From assembly GCA_039586575.1 (NCBI GenBank), contig JBDHKD010000008.1, positions 1-64,000 on the forward strand: a stretch of DNA of 64,000 nt, given 5' to 3'. Below are positions 25,802 through 35,543 of the stretch, one piece after another (the stretch's first letter is position 1; every line of letters begins with the position of its first letter). The notes under the pieces are model-generated. The model was given only the letters and a program-made list of their open reading frames with translations. It made no database searches and was not told the DNA's origin. Made by a program: the position numbers and the translations under genes. This DNA comes from G020344215 sp039586575. Lineage in GTDB: Bacteria; Gemmatimonadota; Gemmatimonadetes; Palauibacterales; KS3-K002.

Positions 25802-28231
25802 ATGGACAAGCTGCGCCAGGATCTCGCCTTCGCCGTCCGCATGCTGCTCAAGCGGCCGGGCCTTTCGCTGATCATCGTTTTGACCTTCGCGCTGGGGATC
25901 GGGCTGACGACGATGGTGTTCAGCCTGGTGAACGGTGCGCTCTATAAAGGATTACCGTTCCCGGAGGCGGACCGGCTCGTGCTGGTGACCCGGACGAATC
26001 CGTCGCGTAACATCCAGTTCCTGAACCTGACGATCCACGACTACGTCGACTGGCTCGAGCAGGGTACGACGCTGGAGGACCTGTCGGGATTCGCGACCGC
26101 CACGGTGAACCTGGCAGGGAGCGAGGGGCGCCCGGAGCGCTACAGCGGTGCCATCGTGCCCGCCAATCTGTTCAGCGTCTTGCGCGTGCAGCCGGTACTC
26201 GGGCGGGCTCTCCAGCCGGGCGATGACAACCCGGGAGCCGAGCCGGTCATCATCATAGCCTACGAGGTTTGGCAGGAGCGGTTCGGCGGCCGCCCCGACA
26301 TCATCGGGCGAACGGTGCGTGCGAATGGCATCACGCGCACGATCGTCGGCGTGGCCCCCGACGGTTTCCTGTTTCCCGACCAGGAGCGGCTCTGGTTACC
26401 GCTGGAGATCGATCCCACGGCGCACGCCCGCGGCGAGGGTCCCACGTTCATCGGCATCGGCCGGTTGCGGCCGGGCGTTTCGATCGACGAGGCGGCGGCC
26501 GAGTTCGCGACGATCGCGCAGCGGCTGGAGCAGGAGTACCCGGAGAGCAACGCTGGGATCGGCGCCCGGGTGAACACGGTCAGCGAGGTGCTGCTCGGCG
26601 GCCAGGCGTTCAACCTGCTCCACACTATGCTGGCCGCGGTGATCGCGGTGCTGCTGGTCGCCTGTGCGAATGTAGGGAATCTTCTCTTGGCGCGGGCTTC
26701 TCTGCGAACGCGTGAGGTCGCGGTCAGAACGGCGCTGGGCGCGAGCCGCGGCCGCGTGGTCATGCAGCTCATGACCGAAGTGGTGATGCTGGCGGTGCTG
26801 GGCGGCGTTCTGGGGTTCTACCTCGGCGTTCGGGGCCTCGACGGGTTCATGAACCTCACCGCTGCCGAGCCGCCCCCCTTCTTCATCACCTTCGACGTCG
26901 ATCACCGGGTCGTGCTGTTCGTCATAGCGATGACGATGCTGACCGCGCTCTTCTCCGGTCTCGTCCCCGCGCTGCGGGCGACGGGCGGCAACATCGGCGA
27001 GGTGTTGAAAGACGAGGGGCGCGGCTCATCGAGCTTCCGGCTCGGCAAGTTCAGCGCCGGCCTCGTCGTCACCGAGGTGGCGCTCTCCTGCGGCCTGCTG
27101 ATCCTCGCGGGGCTCATGGTGAAGAGCGTCATTCAATTCAAGACTAAGGATCTGCCGTTCGCCATCGAAAACATCTTCACGGCGCGGCTGCGGCTGCCAG
27201 CGGAGGAGTATCCCGACACGGCCAGCCGCATCCAGTTCTACACCCAACTTCTGCCACGGCTGGGCGCGCTGCCGGGTGTCGAGGCGGCGACGCTCTCCGA
27301 CGGACTGCCGGCTTCGGGCAACGGGCCCCGGGTCTTCGAGGTCGAGGGCGGATCCTATGCGTCCGATGAGGACTTCCCCACCGCTCGCGAAGGGATCGTG
27401 ACGCCCGGATACTTCGAGACTTTCCAGACCCCGATCCTCGAGGGGCGAGCATTCACCGAGCTGGACCGGCCGGAGACCCTCCCGGTGGCGCTCGTCAACC
27501 GGTCGTTCGTACGCAGCTTCTTCCCGGACGGCGATCCCCTGGGCCGCCGCATCCGCATGGGGCGTCGTGACACGACGGCGCACTGGCTGACGGTCATCGG
27601 CGTCGTTCCCGACATGCTGATGCAGGGCATCGGCGACCCGAACTCCAGCCCCGCCGGCTTCTACATCCCGATCGCGCAGAGCGGCGTCGGCACGTTCGTC
27701 AGCATCGCGATCCGCACGCGCGGCGCGCCCATGGCCATGACGCCAGACGTCCGGGCCACAGTCGAGTCGCTGGACGCCAACCTGCCCATCTACCGCGTCA
27801 TGTCCATGGAGGGTGTGATCGCGCGCGAGACGTGGTTCTACCGGACCTTCGGCAGCCTATTCATGGTCTTCGGGTTCGTGGCGCTCTTCCTGGCCGCCAT
27901 CGGGCTCTACGGCGTGATGTCGTTCGCCGTCAACCAGCGCACCCAGGAGATGGGGATCCGCATGGCGCTGGGTGCCGGCTCACCGCAGCTCATACGCCTG
28001 GTCATGCGAAGGGGTGTGATCCAGCTGGCCATCGGAGCCCTGCTGGGCATCGCGCTCGGTGCCCTGGCCGCCAACCCGCTACAGGCTCTGCTCTATGAGG
28101 TCGAGGCGCGCGACCCGACGGTCTTCGGCGCGGTCGTCCTCGCTCTGGCCGCGACCGGGCTCCTGGCCAGCTTCGTACCAGCACGCCGGGTCACCAGGGT
28201 CGACCCGGTGGCGGCGCTGAACCCGGAGTAG
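25802..28231 (+). CDS. ADOP-type ABC permease (FtsX/MacB-like) 1
   Basis: An 809-residue inner-membrane protein with the duplicated layout of 'acidobacterial duplicated orphan permeases'. Each half has a MacB periplasmic core domain and an FtsX domain: the N-terminus FAVRMLLKRPGLSLIIVLTFALGIG, then AVIAVLLVACANVGNLLLARASLRTREVAVRTALGA, and in the second half SLFMVFGFVALFLAAIGLYGVM...EMGIRMALGA...RVTRVDPVAALNPE. About eight membrane helices. There is no adjacent ATP-binding cassette gene, so the partner and substrate are unknown; exporter of small molecules or lipids is likely. The ATG at 25802 matches the two other copies' N-terminal positions. Confidence 0.9.
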   Translation: MDKLRQDLAFAVRMLLKRPGLSLIIVLTFALGIGLTTMVFSLVNGALYKGLPFPEADRLVLVTRTNPSRNIQFLNLTIHDYVDWLEQGTTLEDLSGFATATVNLAGSEGRPERYSGAIVPANLFSVLRVQPVLGRALQPGDDNPGAEPVIIIAYEVWQERFGGRPDIIGRTVRANGITRTIVGVAPDGFLFPDQERLWLPLEIDPTAHARGEGPTFIGIGRLRPGVSIDEAAAEFATIAQRLEQEYPESNAGIGARVNTVSEVLLGGQAFNLLHTMLAAVIAVLLVACANVGNLLLARASLRTREVAVRTALGASRGRVVMQLMTEVVMLAVLGGVLGFYLGVRGLDGFMNLTAAEPPPFFITFDVDHRVVLFVIAMTMLTALFSGLVPALRATGGNIGEVLKDEGRGSSSFRLGKFSAGLVVTEVALSCGLLILAGLMVKSVIQFKTKDLPFAIENIFTARLRLPAEEYPDTASRIQFYTQLLPRLGALPGVEAATLSDGLPASGNGPRVFEVEGGSYASDEDFPTAREGIVTPGYFETFQTPILEGRAFTELDRPETLPVALVNRSFVRSFFPDGDPLGRRIRMGRRDTTAHWLTVIGVVPDMLMQGIGDPNSSPAGFYIPIAQSGVGTFVSIAIRTRGAPMAMTPDVRATVESLDANLPIYRVMSMEGVIARETWFYRTFGSLFMVFGFVALFLAAIGLYGVMSFAVNQRTQEMGIRMALGAGSPQLIRLVMRRGVIQLAIGALLGIALGALAANPLQALLYEVEARDPTVFGAVVLALAATGLLASFVPARRVTRVDPVAALNPE

Positions 28232-28422
28232 CAGGGCCAGGATCCTCAGGGAGCGATCGGTTTGAAACCATCTCGGGCCGCCGCCCGTCTAATCTGAGTA
28301 GACATGCCAGCCTCAACACATAGCCTGGATTCCGCTGCGCAAGCGTTCAGGCCGGGCCACACGGCCGTCCGGCTTAAGTTCTTTCGCCCCGTACCCTATC
28401 CCCACAGCAAGGTGGTGAGCTC

Positions 28423-29952
28423 ATGAGCAAGCGAATCCTAGAAATCTCGGGCCTGGTGGTCCTGCTAACCCTCGCGGGGTGCGCCGAGCAGGAAGGCCAG
28501 CAGCAGCAGGCGAGCACGATCAGCGCCGCCGCCGTGTCCGAGATACCGATCAGCACCTCATCGGACATGGCGCTGGCCCACTTCGAGGAAGGCCAAACGC
28601 TGGCCGACAACGGTCGGGGGCTCGAGGCGCGGGCCGCATACCTCAGAGCGGTGGAGGCCGATCCGACCTTCGCGCGCGCCTACCTCGGGGTCGCCAACAC
28701 CGCGAACTCGGCCGCCGAGTTCAAGGAGTACCTGGACCTCGCCATCGCCAATGCCGAGAACGCCAGCGACGGCGAGCGGATCTTGATGGACATCAACATG
28801 GCGTTCTTCGAGAACAACGTGGACGGCGCCCTGGCGCTGGCCACGGAGCTGGTCGAGAAGTACCCTGCCAGCCCGCGCGCCATTCTCAACCTCGCCGGCG
28901 TGTACACCAACCTGCAGCGGATCGAAGAGGCCCGCCAGACGATTCAGCGGGCCATCGAGCTCGACCCGTCGTTCCCGCTGGCGCACACGAACCTCGGGTT
29001 CTCCTATCTGTTCAACGACCCCAAGGACTTCGACCTGGCGGTAGCCAGCTTCCAGCGCGTCGTGGAGCTGCTGCCCGACGAGCCGCAGCCACAGGTGAAT
29101 CTCGGCGACGCCTATCGGGGCGGCCAGGATCTGGAGGCGGCACGCGACGCCTACGGCCGCGCCGCCGAGCTCGACCCCGAGAACGAGAAGGCGATCTACT
29201 CCATCGCGCTGTTGAAGAAAGGCCACGTGAACTCGTTCCTCGGCAACTACGTCGAGGCACGTGCCGACTACGACCGGGCGCTCGCGGTGGCGAAGCCGCA
29301 GCAGCACAGCTTCTACGCCAACTACCGGGCGTTCACCTGGGTACATCAGGGTGAACCGCAGAACGCGATCGACGAGTTAGAGCGGATCGCCGACAGTGCG
29401 GCGGAGACGACCCCTGCCGATCAGGTTAACGCTGCCAAGACTTTCGCGTTCACCAACATGGCACAGATCGCCATGCACCACGGAATGCACGACGTCGCCC
29501 AGCACGCCGTTCAGCAGCGCAACCAGCTGGCGCTGGAAACCGCGATGACGACGGGCGACGAAGATTTCATCAGGGTGACGCGGGCCAACAACGCCTACTG
29601 GGAAGGTGTGGCGGCGGCGCGCCGCGGCGACTTCGACATGGCCACCAGCAAGGCGGATGAGAACGCGCGCTTCCTGGAACCGGACGCCAACCCGCGCAAA
29701 CTGGAGCCCTATCACGATCTACTCGGGCTGGCGGCGCTCTTGCAGGGTGACTACCAGGGCGCGATCGAGCACTATGAGCAGGCGAACGCCAACAACATCT
29801 ACACGCGCTACCACCTCGGCCTGGCCCACGATGGTGCCGGCCATGCCAGCCAGGCAGAGGAGATCTTCCAGTACGTGTTCGAGAACAACTTCAACAGCAT
29901 CGGCTACGCGCTGGTCCGCTCTGAGGCGGAACAGCGTTTGAGTCGATCCTAG
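28423..29952 (+). CDS. TPR-repeat lipoprotein
   Basis: A 509-residue exported protein. Signal peptide with lipobox LAGC (Cys20), a Gln-rich linker (EQEGQQQQ), then tetratricopeptide repeats almost to the end, for example EARQTIQRAIELDPSFPLAHTNLG, AARDAYGRAAELDPENEKAIYS and YQGAIEHYEQANANNIYTRYHLG. TPRs bind other proteins; no catalytic part is seen. The ATG at 28423 follows AAGGTGGTGAGCTC. The gene stands alone between two ADOP permease regions and is followed by a perfect 15-bp hairpin. Confidence 0.85.
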   Translation: MSKRILEISGLVVLLTLAGCAEQEGQQQQASTISAAAVSEIPISTSSDMALAHFEEGQTLADNGRGLEARAAYLRAVEADPTFARAYLGVANTANSAAEFKEYLDLAIANAENASDGERILMDINMAFFENNVDGALALATELVEKYPASPRAILNLAGVYTNLQRIEEARQTIQRAIELDPSFPLAHTNLGFSYLFNDPKDFDLAVASFQRVVELLPDEPQPQVNLGDAYRGGQDLEAARDAYGRAAELDPENEKAIYSIALLKKGHVNSFLGNYVEARADYDRALAVAKPQQHSFYANYRAFTWVHQGEPQNAIDELERIADSAAETTPADQVNAAKTFAFTNMAQIAMHHGMHDVAQHAVQQRNQLALETAMTTGDEDFIRVTRANNAYWEGVAAARRGDFDMATSKADENARFLEPDANPRKLEPYHDLLGLAALLQGDYQGAIEHYEQANANNIYTRYHLGLAHDGAGHASQAEEIFQYVFENNFNSIGYALVRSEAEQRLSRS

Positions 29953-29981
29953 GTTGGCCTGGGCAGCCCCTGCAGGCCCGA

Positions 29982-30024
29982 CCGACCGGGCGCCGGTTCG
30001 ACTCGCGAGCCGGCGCCCGGTCGG
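29982..30024 (+). terminator. Strong hairpin after the TPR lipoprotein gene
   Basis: A perfect 15-bp GC-rich stem (CCGACCGGGCGCCGG with its complement) and a 13-nt loop, 30 bp after the TPR gene stop. Only CATTAT follows, so it is a hairpin without a real T-run; it may end or protect the transcript. Confidence 0.55.
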
Positions 30025-30066
30025 CATTATGGTAATGGCTTTGAGGGGGTGGCGCGTCTTTTGACC

Positions 30067-30618
30067 TCAGGTGGTCGACACCACCGACATCAAGGTGGGT
30101 GTGTCACGGCGCGTCCAACCGCAGAACCAAGCGACCGGAGCCGGCCCTTCTCCGACGACGTTCCCTTCCGGGTCGCGCAGAACCTGATAAGTGAGTCCGT
30201 TCACAGCACCCACGATGCCCCACTCCGGGTGGCGCAGGAGCACGCGACAGGTAACGTCGCCGTCTCCTGCAGCTCGCGCTGCACCGCCGTCCATGAACAG
30301 TATCACGCCGACGTGCCCTTCAGCGGGACAGCGCTCGGGGGATACGGATGGCGCGACCTGCGTGACATGGGCGAGCCTGCCGTGACCGGAGTGCTCCACG
30401 AACTCACCGCCCAGACAGGCTCCCGGAAACTTTTGTCCTGCATAGAGTTCGACGATTTGGTTCAGCGCTTCCGGCGTCAGCACGGGCCTCGGATGGTCGA
30501 CCCACGCCGTGTCACTGGACGCCCGGACGGGGGCACTCGGAGCCGGCGCGGTGAAGGTCGACGCAGAGCATGCCAAGGCGGCGGCAGCTACGACCGCTAG
30601 AGGAATATGGCGATACAT
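30067..30618 (-). CDS. Predicted lipoprotein of unknown function
   Basis: A 183-residue exported protein. The N-terminus MYRHIPLAVVAAAALAC carries a lipobox (ALAC), and a Ser/Ala/Pro-rich linker follows. The mature domain has several cysteines (PGACLGG, SPERCPAEG, DVTCRVLLRHPEWGIVG, AWFCGW) that could form disulphides. I do not recognise the family. The ATG at 30618 has GGGAGG about a dozen bases upstream. The gene converges on the TPR lipoprotein gene across the 29982-30024 hairpin. Confidence 0.65.
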   Translation of the reverse strand: MYRHIPLAVVAAAALACSASTFTAPAPSAPVRASSDTAWVDHPRPVLTPEALNQIVELYAGQKFPGACLGGEFVEHSGHGRLAHVTQVAPSVSPERCPAEGHVGVILFMDGGAARAAGDGDVTCRVLLRHPEWGIVGAVNGLTYQVLRDPEGNVVGEGPAPVAWFCGWTRRDTPTLMSVVSTT

Positions 30619-30866
30619 TCTTGCTCATTCCTCCCGGCGGGTTTTGTTGTCGTCGAGGCAATGGACTAGTGCCGGTCGCGTCTCGGCAAGAAGTGTCGCA
30701 AGGAGGAGGGAAACTGCGGGCGGCACGAGGAGGGGCACTCCCACTCTACATACCCTCGACTCGATGTAATGATCCTGGTGCTCGAGTCGCGCACTCGCCG
30801 GCTCACAGGCGCATGCGATCCGCTGCGGCGCCGCCGCTCGAACGTGGGGCAGCGAATCCTCTAAGT

Positions 30867-31649
30867 CTATTTCTTTGTAGAAGATACGACCGTGGGCGCG
30901 GCCGGCGCTCCGGAGCGCTCCGTCTGTTTCGCTATCACGATGACGAACTCGAATAACGCATCGCTCTGCTCCGGCGAAGGTTCCACCTTCCAGTTCGAGA
31001 AGAGCACCGTACCGCGGATTCGGCAGCCCAGTTCCCTCAGCCAGAGGGCCACGACCTCGTTGGAGTTGTGAAAGGCCCAGTAGATGCTCGGGTGATGAAC
31101 AAACTCGAGATCGTAGTTCGTATTATAGATCCGGGACTCGAGATTGGATTCGTAGATGGAATCCAGGTGTGTGCGTAAGCTCTCGATCCGTTCGGAGTCG
31201 ACGACCAGCTCGTGCAGCCGCTCGACCCAGACCCTGACGTGCCGGCGAACAGTCTCCGCCTCCGGGGGGCCCGGCAACTCGCGGCGCCCGAGCCCTGCCC
31301 GAGTGGGCCAGAGCACCGCCGTAAACGCTTCCCAGACACCGGTTTTGGCCTCTGCGTAATACCTCCAATCGCCGTAAGCGTAGAGAACGATCCCGCCGTC
31401 GCTCCCCGGCAGGGCGAGGCTCGCGTGCCGGCCATGATCGAGGAGGAACACCGGTCGCGGCTCTCTCGGTTCGACCGGTGGAACGATGACCGTCGTGCAC
31501 CCCTGCAGGATCAGCGACCCGACCACCGCGCAGCGGGCCAAGCTCCGCCAGCCTCTCGCGCAGCTTTCGCCACGCGGGAGCAGCAGAGCCGTTCCATCCT
31601 GCGCCGCTGCTGGTAGGCGACCGCGCGCCGGCAGCGTGTTGCCAACCAT
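30867..31649 (-). CDS. Predicted lipoprotein, DUF2459-like
   Basis: A 260-residue protein. A hydrophobic stretch ends in a lipobox-like LQGC at about residues 48-51, which would be late for a signal peptide, so the real start may lie downstream of the ATG at 31649, though no better ribosome site is visible. After the lipobox, FLLDHGRHASLALPGSDGGIVLYAYGDWRYYAE and later NYDLEFVHHPSIYWAFHNSNEVVALWLRELG resemble the DUF2459 family, whose conserved His and Tyr/Asn residues suggest an enzyme of unknown action. The assignment is from pattern memory only. Confidence 0.6.
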   Translation of the reverse strand: MVGNTLPARGRLPAAAQDGTALLLPRGESCARGWRSLARCAVVGSLILQGCTTVIVPPVEPREPRPVFLLDHGRHASLALPGSDGGIVLYAYGDWRYYAEAKTGVWEAFTAVLWPTRAGLGRRELPGPPEAETVRRHVRVWVERLHELVVDSERIESLRTHLDSIYESNLESRIYNTNYDLEFVHHPSIYWAFHNSNEVVALWLRELGCRIRGTVLFSNWKVEPSPEQSDALFEFVIVIAKQTERSGAPAAPTVVSSTKK

Positions 31650-31917
31650 CGAGCCCCGTCACCACGAGAGTGAGTGCAAGTTCAAATAAAGCGACTCGGT
31701 CCAAGAGTCGAAACTCCGATCCCGCCGCCCACCTCTACGCCTGTGAGACCTCACGTTCCGGATCCGGACACCCGGTAGAGGCTCAGCGCGGCGAAATCTA
31801 AACGTGTCAACGTGTTAGAGACTAGGTGGCTGGCATGAGCCTTGCCCTTGCCCTCTTCTTGTTAGATCCATTCCTTGATATGAGCGCCGGCTGGCCGACT
31901 CGGCGGAGGAGATCCGA

Positions 31918-34320
31918 ATGAACAGCTCGTGGGGCGATCTCAAGTACAGCCTGCGGAAACTGGCTCGCAGTCCGGGATTCGCGGCCGTCGCGATAGTGAC
32001 CCTGGGGCTGGGGATTGGCGCCAACACGGCCATCTTCAGCGTCGTCAACAGCATTCTGCTGCGGCCGCTGCCGTTCCCCGAAGCGGAGCGACTGGTGATC
32101 GTGTGCGAGGAGAACCCTGCCGTCGCCGGGTACTGCATCGCCTCGCCCCCCAACGTAGAAGACTGGTCGGAGCAGAGCCGGACGATCGAGGAGCTGGGCG
32201 TTGGACGGGACTGGCCGTTCATCCTGAAGCTCGAGGGCGCGAGCGAGGGGCTGAACGGCGGCCTGGCGACGCCGGGTTTCTTCCGGGTTCTGGGTTTGCG
32301 GCCGCAGCTTGGCCGCCTCTTTCTGCCGGAGGACCAGGAGCTGGGACGCAACAACGTGGCGGTCCTGAGTTACGGGCTGTGGTTGAGCCGGTTCGGCGGC
32401 GACCCGGAGATCATCAACCGGGAGATCACGCTGGACGACCGGAGCTTCATGGTGGTGGGCGTGCTGCCGGCCGGCGTTCGGGTCCCCCAGTTGGAGGGGA
32501 TCGAAATCTGGACGCCGCTCCACATCGATCCCCGGGACGAGCAGCATCGCGAGTGGCGCGGGTTCCGGGCCTACGGGCGATTGGCGCCGGGGGCGACGCT
32601 GGGTGAAGCGCAGGACGAGATGAACGTGATCGCCGATCGGCTCGCCCGCTCCTATCCGACGACGAACGAAGGCTGGGCTATATCGGTCGCCTACCTCCAG
32701 GACCAGGTCGTCGGATCGATCCGCGCGACGCTCTTGATCTTTCTGGGGGCGATGGGATTCGTACTGCTGATCGGCTGCGCCAACGTGGCCAACCTGTTGC
32801 TCGCCCGGGCGACGGAGCGGCGCCGCGAGTTCGCGGTCCGCGCCGCCATCGGCGCCGGTCGCTGGCCGCTGGTGCGCCTGTTGCTCACCGAGAGTCTGGT
32901 GCTGGCGCTGCTGGGCGGCGCGTTGGGCTTGTTGCTCTCGCTGTGGGCGGTGGATGCGTTCGTGGCCCTGGCACCCGGCAATATACCGCGGCTGAGCGAG
33001 GTCGGTGTCGATTCTCTCGTCCTGGCCTTCGCCACCCTGCTTTCCGTCGTGACCTGCATCGTCTTCGGACTGGCTCCTGCCGTCTACGCCACGCGGCTGG
33101 AGTTGAGCCAGGCGGTCAAGGAGGGTGATCAGCGTAGCCCGGGCCGCTCCGGCTTTCGACTACGCTCCGCCCTGGTGATCACCGAGGTCGCCCTGGCCCT
33201 GGTCCTGCTGATCGGAGCGGGGCTCCTGACGCGCAGCTTCGTCAGATTGCTGAGCTGGGAGCCCGGTTTCGATCGCAGTAACCTGATGGTCGTCTGGCTG
33301 CTGGCGTCCGACGGCAAGTACTCGAACGCACACCAGGTTGCCGAACTCTTCCGCCTCGCGGTGGAGGAAGTCGAATCGCTGCCCACGGTAGTGTCGGTGG
33401 GCGCCACCTCCGCCGGACCGCTGTTCGGCGGTCGGGAGCCCGACGAGTTCACTATCGCCGGACGCCCGACACCGCAGCCCGGGGAGTACCCGGTGGCGCG
33501 GCGCTACGATGTGGGGCCCAACTACTTCCGGACGCTCGGCACCCCGTTGCTCAGGGGCCGAGGGTTCACCGATACCGACGCGCAGACGGCTCCGCCCGTG
33601 GCCATCGTCAACGAGACCCTGGCACGCCGCTACTTTCCCGGCGTCGACCCGCTCGGCCAGCAGGTGACCATGCTGGGTGGGCCCATGACCATCGTCGGTG
33701 TGGTAGCCGACGTGCAGCCGCTACGGGTCGGTGACCCCATCGAACCGGAGATCTACTGGCCCTACCGGCAACGGCCGCGCTATGCAACCTACCTGCTGAT
33801 TCGTACGGCCTCCGACCCGGCGAACGCGGTTCGACCCATAGAGAGTCGGCTCCAGGCGCTCGACCCGGACATGGAGATCTCGTCCTTCAGGACTATGGAG
33901 GAGTTGCTCGATCGCCAGCTTGTGCGACCGCGCTTCAACATGCTGTTGATCGGGGTCTTCGCCTCGGTGGCGCTGCTGCTGGCTGCCATCGGCATTTACG
34001 GTGTCATCTCTTATTCGGTCGCGCAGCGGACGCGGGAGATCGGCGTCCGCGTGGCGCTCGGCGCTGAAGAACGCGACATCTTCGGTTCGGTCGTCGGGCG
34101 CGGCATGATCCTCTCCGTCTCCGGCATCGCCATCGGACTCGTGGGTGCCCTCGCCGTCACCCGCGTACTCTCGAGCCTGCTGGTCGGCGTGCGGCCCACC
34201 GACCCGCTGACCTTCGCCGCGATCGCGGCACTGCTCATGCTGGTGGCGTTCCTCGCCAGCTATGTCCCCGCACGCCGGGCGTCTCGGGTGGACGCGATCG
34301 TCGCCCTGCGCTCCGAATAG
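31918..34320 (+). CDS. ADOP-type ABC permease (FtsX/MacB-like) 2
   Basis: An 800-residue duplicated FtsX/MacB permease, paralogue of the genes at 25802 and 45126. N-terminal KYSLRKLARSPGFAAVAIVTLGLGIGANTAIFS, internal LLIGCANVANLLLARATERRREFAVRAAIGAGR, and C-terminal AAIGIYGVISYSVAQRTREIGVRVALGA with the closing RASRVDAIVALRSE. Two periplasmic MacB-type domains lie between the helices. No ATPase gene is near. The ATG at 31918 follows CGGAGGAGATCCGA, a strong ribosome site. The SMP-30-like gene follows after 98 bp. Confidence 0.92.
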   Translation: MNSSWGDLKYSLRKLARSPGFAAVAIVTLGLGIGANTAIFSVVNSILLRPLPFPEAERLVIVCEENPAVAGYCIASPPNVEDWSEQSRTIEELGVGRDWPFILKLEGASEGLNGGLATPGFFRVLGLRPQLGRLFLPEDQELGRNNVAVLSYGLWLSRFGGDPEIINREITLDDRSFMVVGVLPAGVRVPQLEGIEIWTPLHIDPRDEQHREWRGFRAYGRLAPGATLGEAQDEMNVIADRLARSYPTTNEGWAISVAYLQDQVVGSIRATLLIFLGAMGFVLLIGCANVANLLLARATERRREFAVRAAIGAGRWPLVRLLLTESLVLALLGGALGLLLSLWAVDAFVALAPGNIPRLSEVGVDSLVLAFATLLSVVTCIVFGLAPAVYATRLELSQAVKEGDQRSPGRSGFRLRSALVITEVALALVLLIGAGLLTRSFVRLLSWEPGFDRSNLMVVWLLASDGKYSNAHQVAELFRLAVEEVESLPTVVSVGATSAGPLFGGREPDEFTIAGRPTPQPGEYPVARRYDVGPNYFRTLGTPLLRGRGFTDTDAQTAPPVAIVNETLARRYFPGVDPLGQQVTMLGGPMTIVGVVADVQPLRVGDPIEPEIYWPYRQRPRYATYLLIRTASDPANAVRPIESRLQALDPDMEISSFRTMEELLDRQLVRPRFNMLLIGVFASVALLLAAIGIYGVISYSVAQRTREIGVRVALGAEERDIFGSVVGRGMILSVSGIAIGLVGALAVTRVLSSLLVGVRPTDPLTFAAIAALLMLVAFLASYVPARRASRVDAIVALRSE

Positions 34321-34418
34321 GCCGTCATCAACAGTTTCTGAGGTTACGCTGAAACCCGCCCCGCGCCGGAACCGTACGGCGGATCGGCAGGTGGGTCGCC
34401 AACTCCATACGGGATCCG

Positions 34419-35378
34419 ATGAACACATCTACGAGGCACTCCGGGTATCGAGCCGACCTGACCGTCCTGGCCGCACTACTCACCCTCGCCGGTCTGCTCG
34501 TTCCGCTGCGGGCGCTATGCGGTCAAGAGCGGTTTCCCGTCGAGCCCACGGTGCTGGTCGACGGCAAGTTCACCCGCTGCGAGGGGATCGCCTTCAACGG
34601 CGAGGGAGAGCTGTATGTGGCCGGCGACCGGTCGCTCTGGCGGGTGAGCACCACCGGTGAGGTAACGAAGATCGCCGAGCTCTACACGAACCTCGGGCTT
34701 GCGCCGATCGGTGAGCAGGACATCCTGATGGCCGACTTCGGACCCACCAACCGGTTCGATACGGGACCCAACGCCGACGGAATCGTGTGGCGGATCACGC
34801 CGTCCGGCGAGAAGACCCGGGTGGTGGACGGTGGGATCGGCGACCCGAACGCGATCGTGGTGATGCCCGACAGGAGCTTCCTGGTCTCCGACGATGCGAC
34901 CGACGAGATCTTCCGGGTCGACACGCAAGGTAAAGTCGTTCTGTTCACCGATGCCGTCGGCCACCCGAACGGTTTGGCGCTTTCCGCCGACGGTTCTACG
35001 CTCTACGTGGCGCAGATCTTCGAGAGCCTCCGCCCGTTCGTCGTCGACGACCGCGTCTGGGCCGTGCCGCTGGAAGAGAGCGTGGTCGCCGGAGCGCCGC
35101 AGGTCATCGCGCACACCGGTGAGCCGGGCGGCAACGATGGGCTGGCGCTGGACGAGCTGGGGCGGATCTACGTTGCTGTCTGGGGCGCCGGACAGATCCA
35201 GCGAATCGACCCGGCAACCGGAGAGACGGTGATCATCGCCGAGAACATGCCGGGTGTCGCGAGCCTGGCGTTCGGAGGTGGCGAGTTCGACCATCAGGCG
35301 ATTTACGCCACGTCGACGCGTACCGGGAGAGTCTGGGAGGTGAAGGTCGGCGTGGGCGGCGCGCCGCTCCACCGCTGA
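34419..35378 (+). CDS. Exported SMP-30/gluconolactonase-like beta-propeller
   Basis: A 319-residue protein with an N-terminal signal peptide (LTVLAALLTLAGLLVPLRALCGQ). The mature part has blade repeats of the SMP-30/NHL type: EGIAFNGEGELYVAGDRSLWRV, DPNAIVVMPDRSFLVSDDATDEIFRV, HPNGLALSADGSTLYVAQ, and GGNDGLALDELGRIYVAVWGAGQIQRI. SMP-30 lactonases bind a divalent metal through a Glu, an Asn and an Asp, for which the E in CEGIAF, N in HPNGLAL and D in GNDGLAL fit well. It probably hydrolyses a sugar lactone or related ester in the periplasm. The ATG at 34419 lacks a clear ribosome site. Confidence 0.8.
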   Translation: MNTSTRHSGYRADLTVLAALLTLAGLLVPLRALCGQERFPVEPTVLVDGKFTRCEGIAFNGEGELYVAGDRSLWRVSTTGEVTKIAELYTNLGLAPIGEQDILMADFGPTNRFDTGPNADGIVWRITPSGEKTRVVDGGIGDPNAIVVMPDRSFLVSDDATDEIFRVDTQGKVVLFTDAVGHPNGLALSADGSTLYVAQIFESLRPFVVDDRVWAVPLEESVVAGAPQVIAHTGEPGGNDGLALDELGRIYVAVWGAGQIQRIDPATGETVIIAENMPGVASLAFGGGEFDHQAIYATSTRTGRVWEVKVGVGGAPLHR

Positions 35379-35543
35379 GCCCGGCGCCACGAGTTCACCG
35401 CGCCGACGGCGCAGCCCGTCGCAGGATAGGCCGTCTTCATCGACGGGTGGTATCATCCGGCCTCGTACGCATCCATCTTTCGAGCTCTCTAGCTGTTGAA
35501 ATTCGCACGGCCGAGCGGACCGGCCCGAGTACTGGGAGGCATG

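Noticed and set aside
28232..28422. Possible tRNA or riboswitch in the gap before the TPR lipoprotein
   Set aside because: No clover-leaf, no CCA end and no known riboswitch core could be found; probably just a promoter region.
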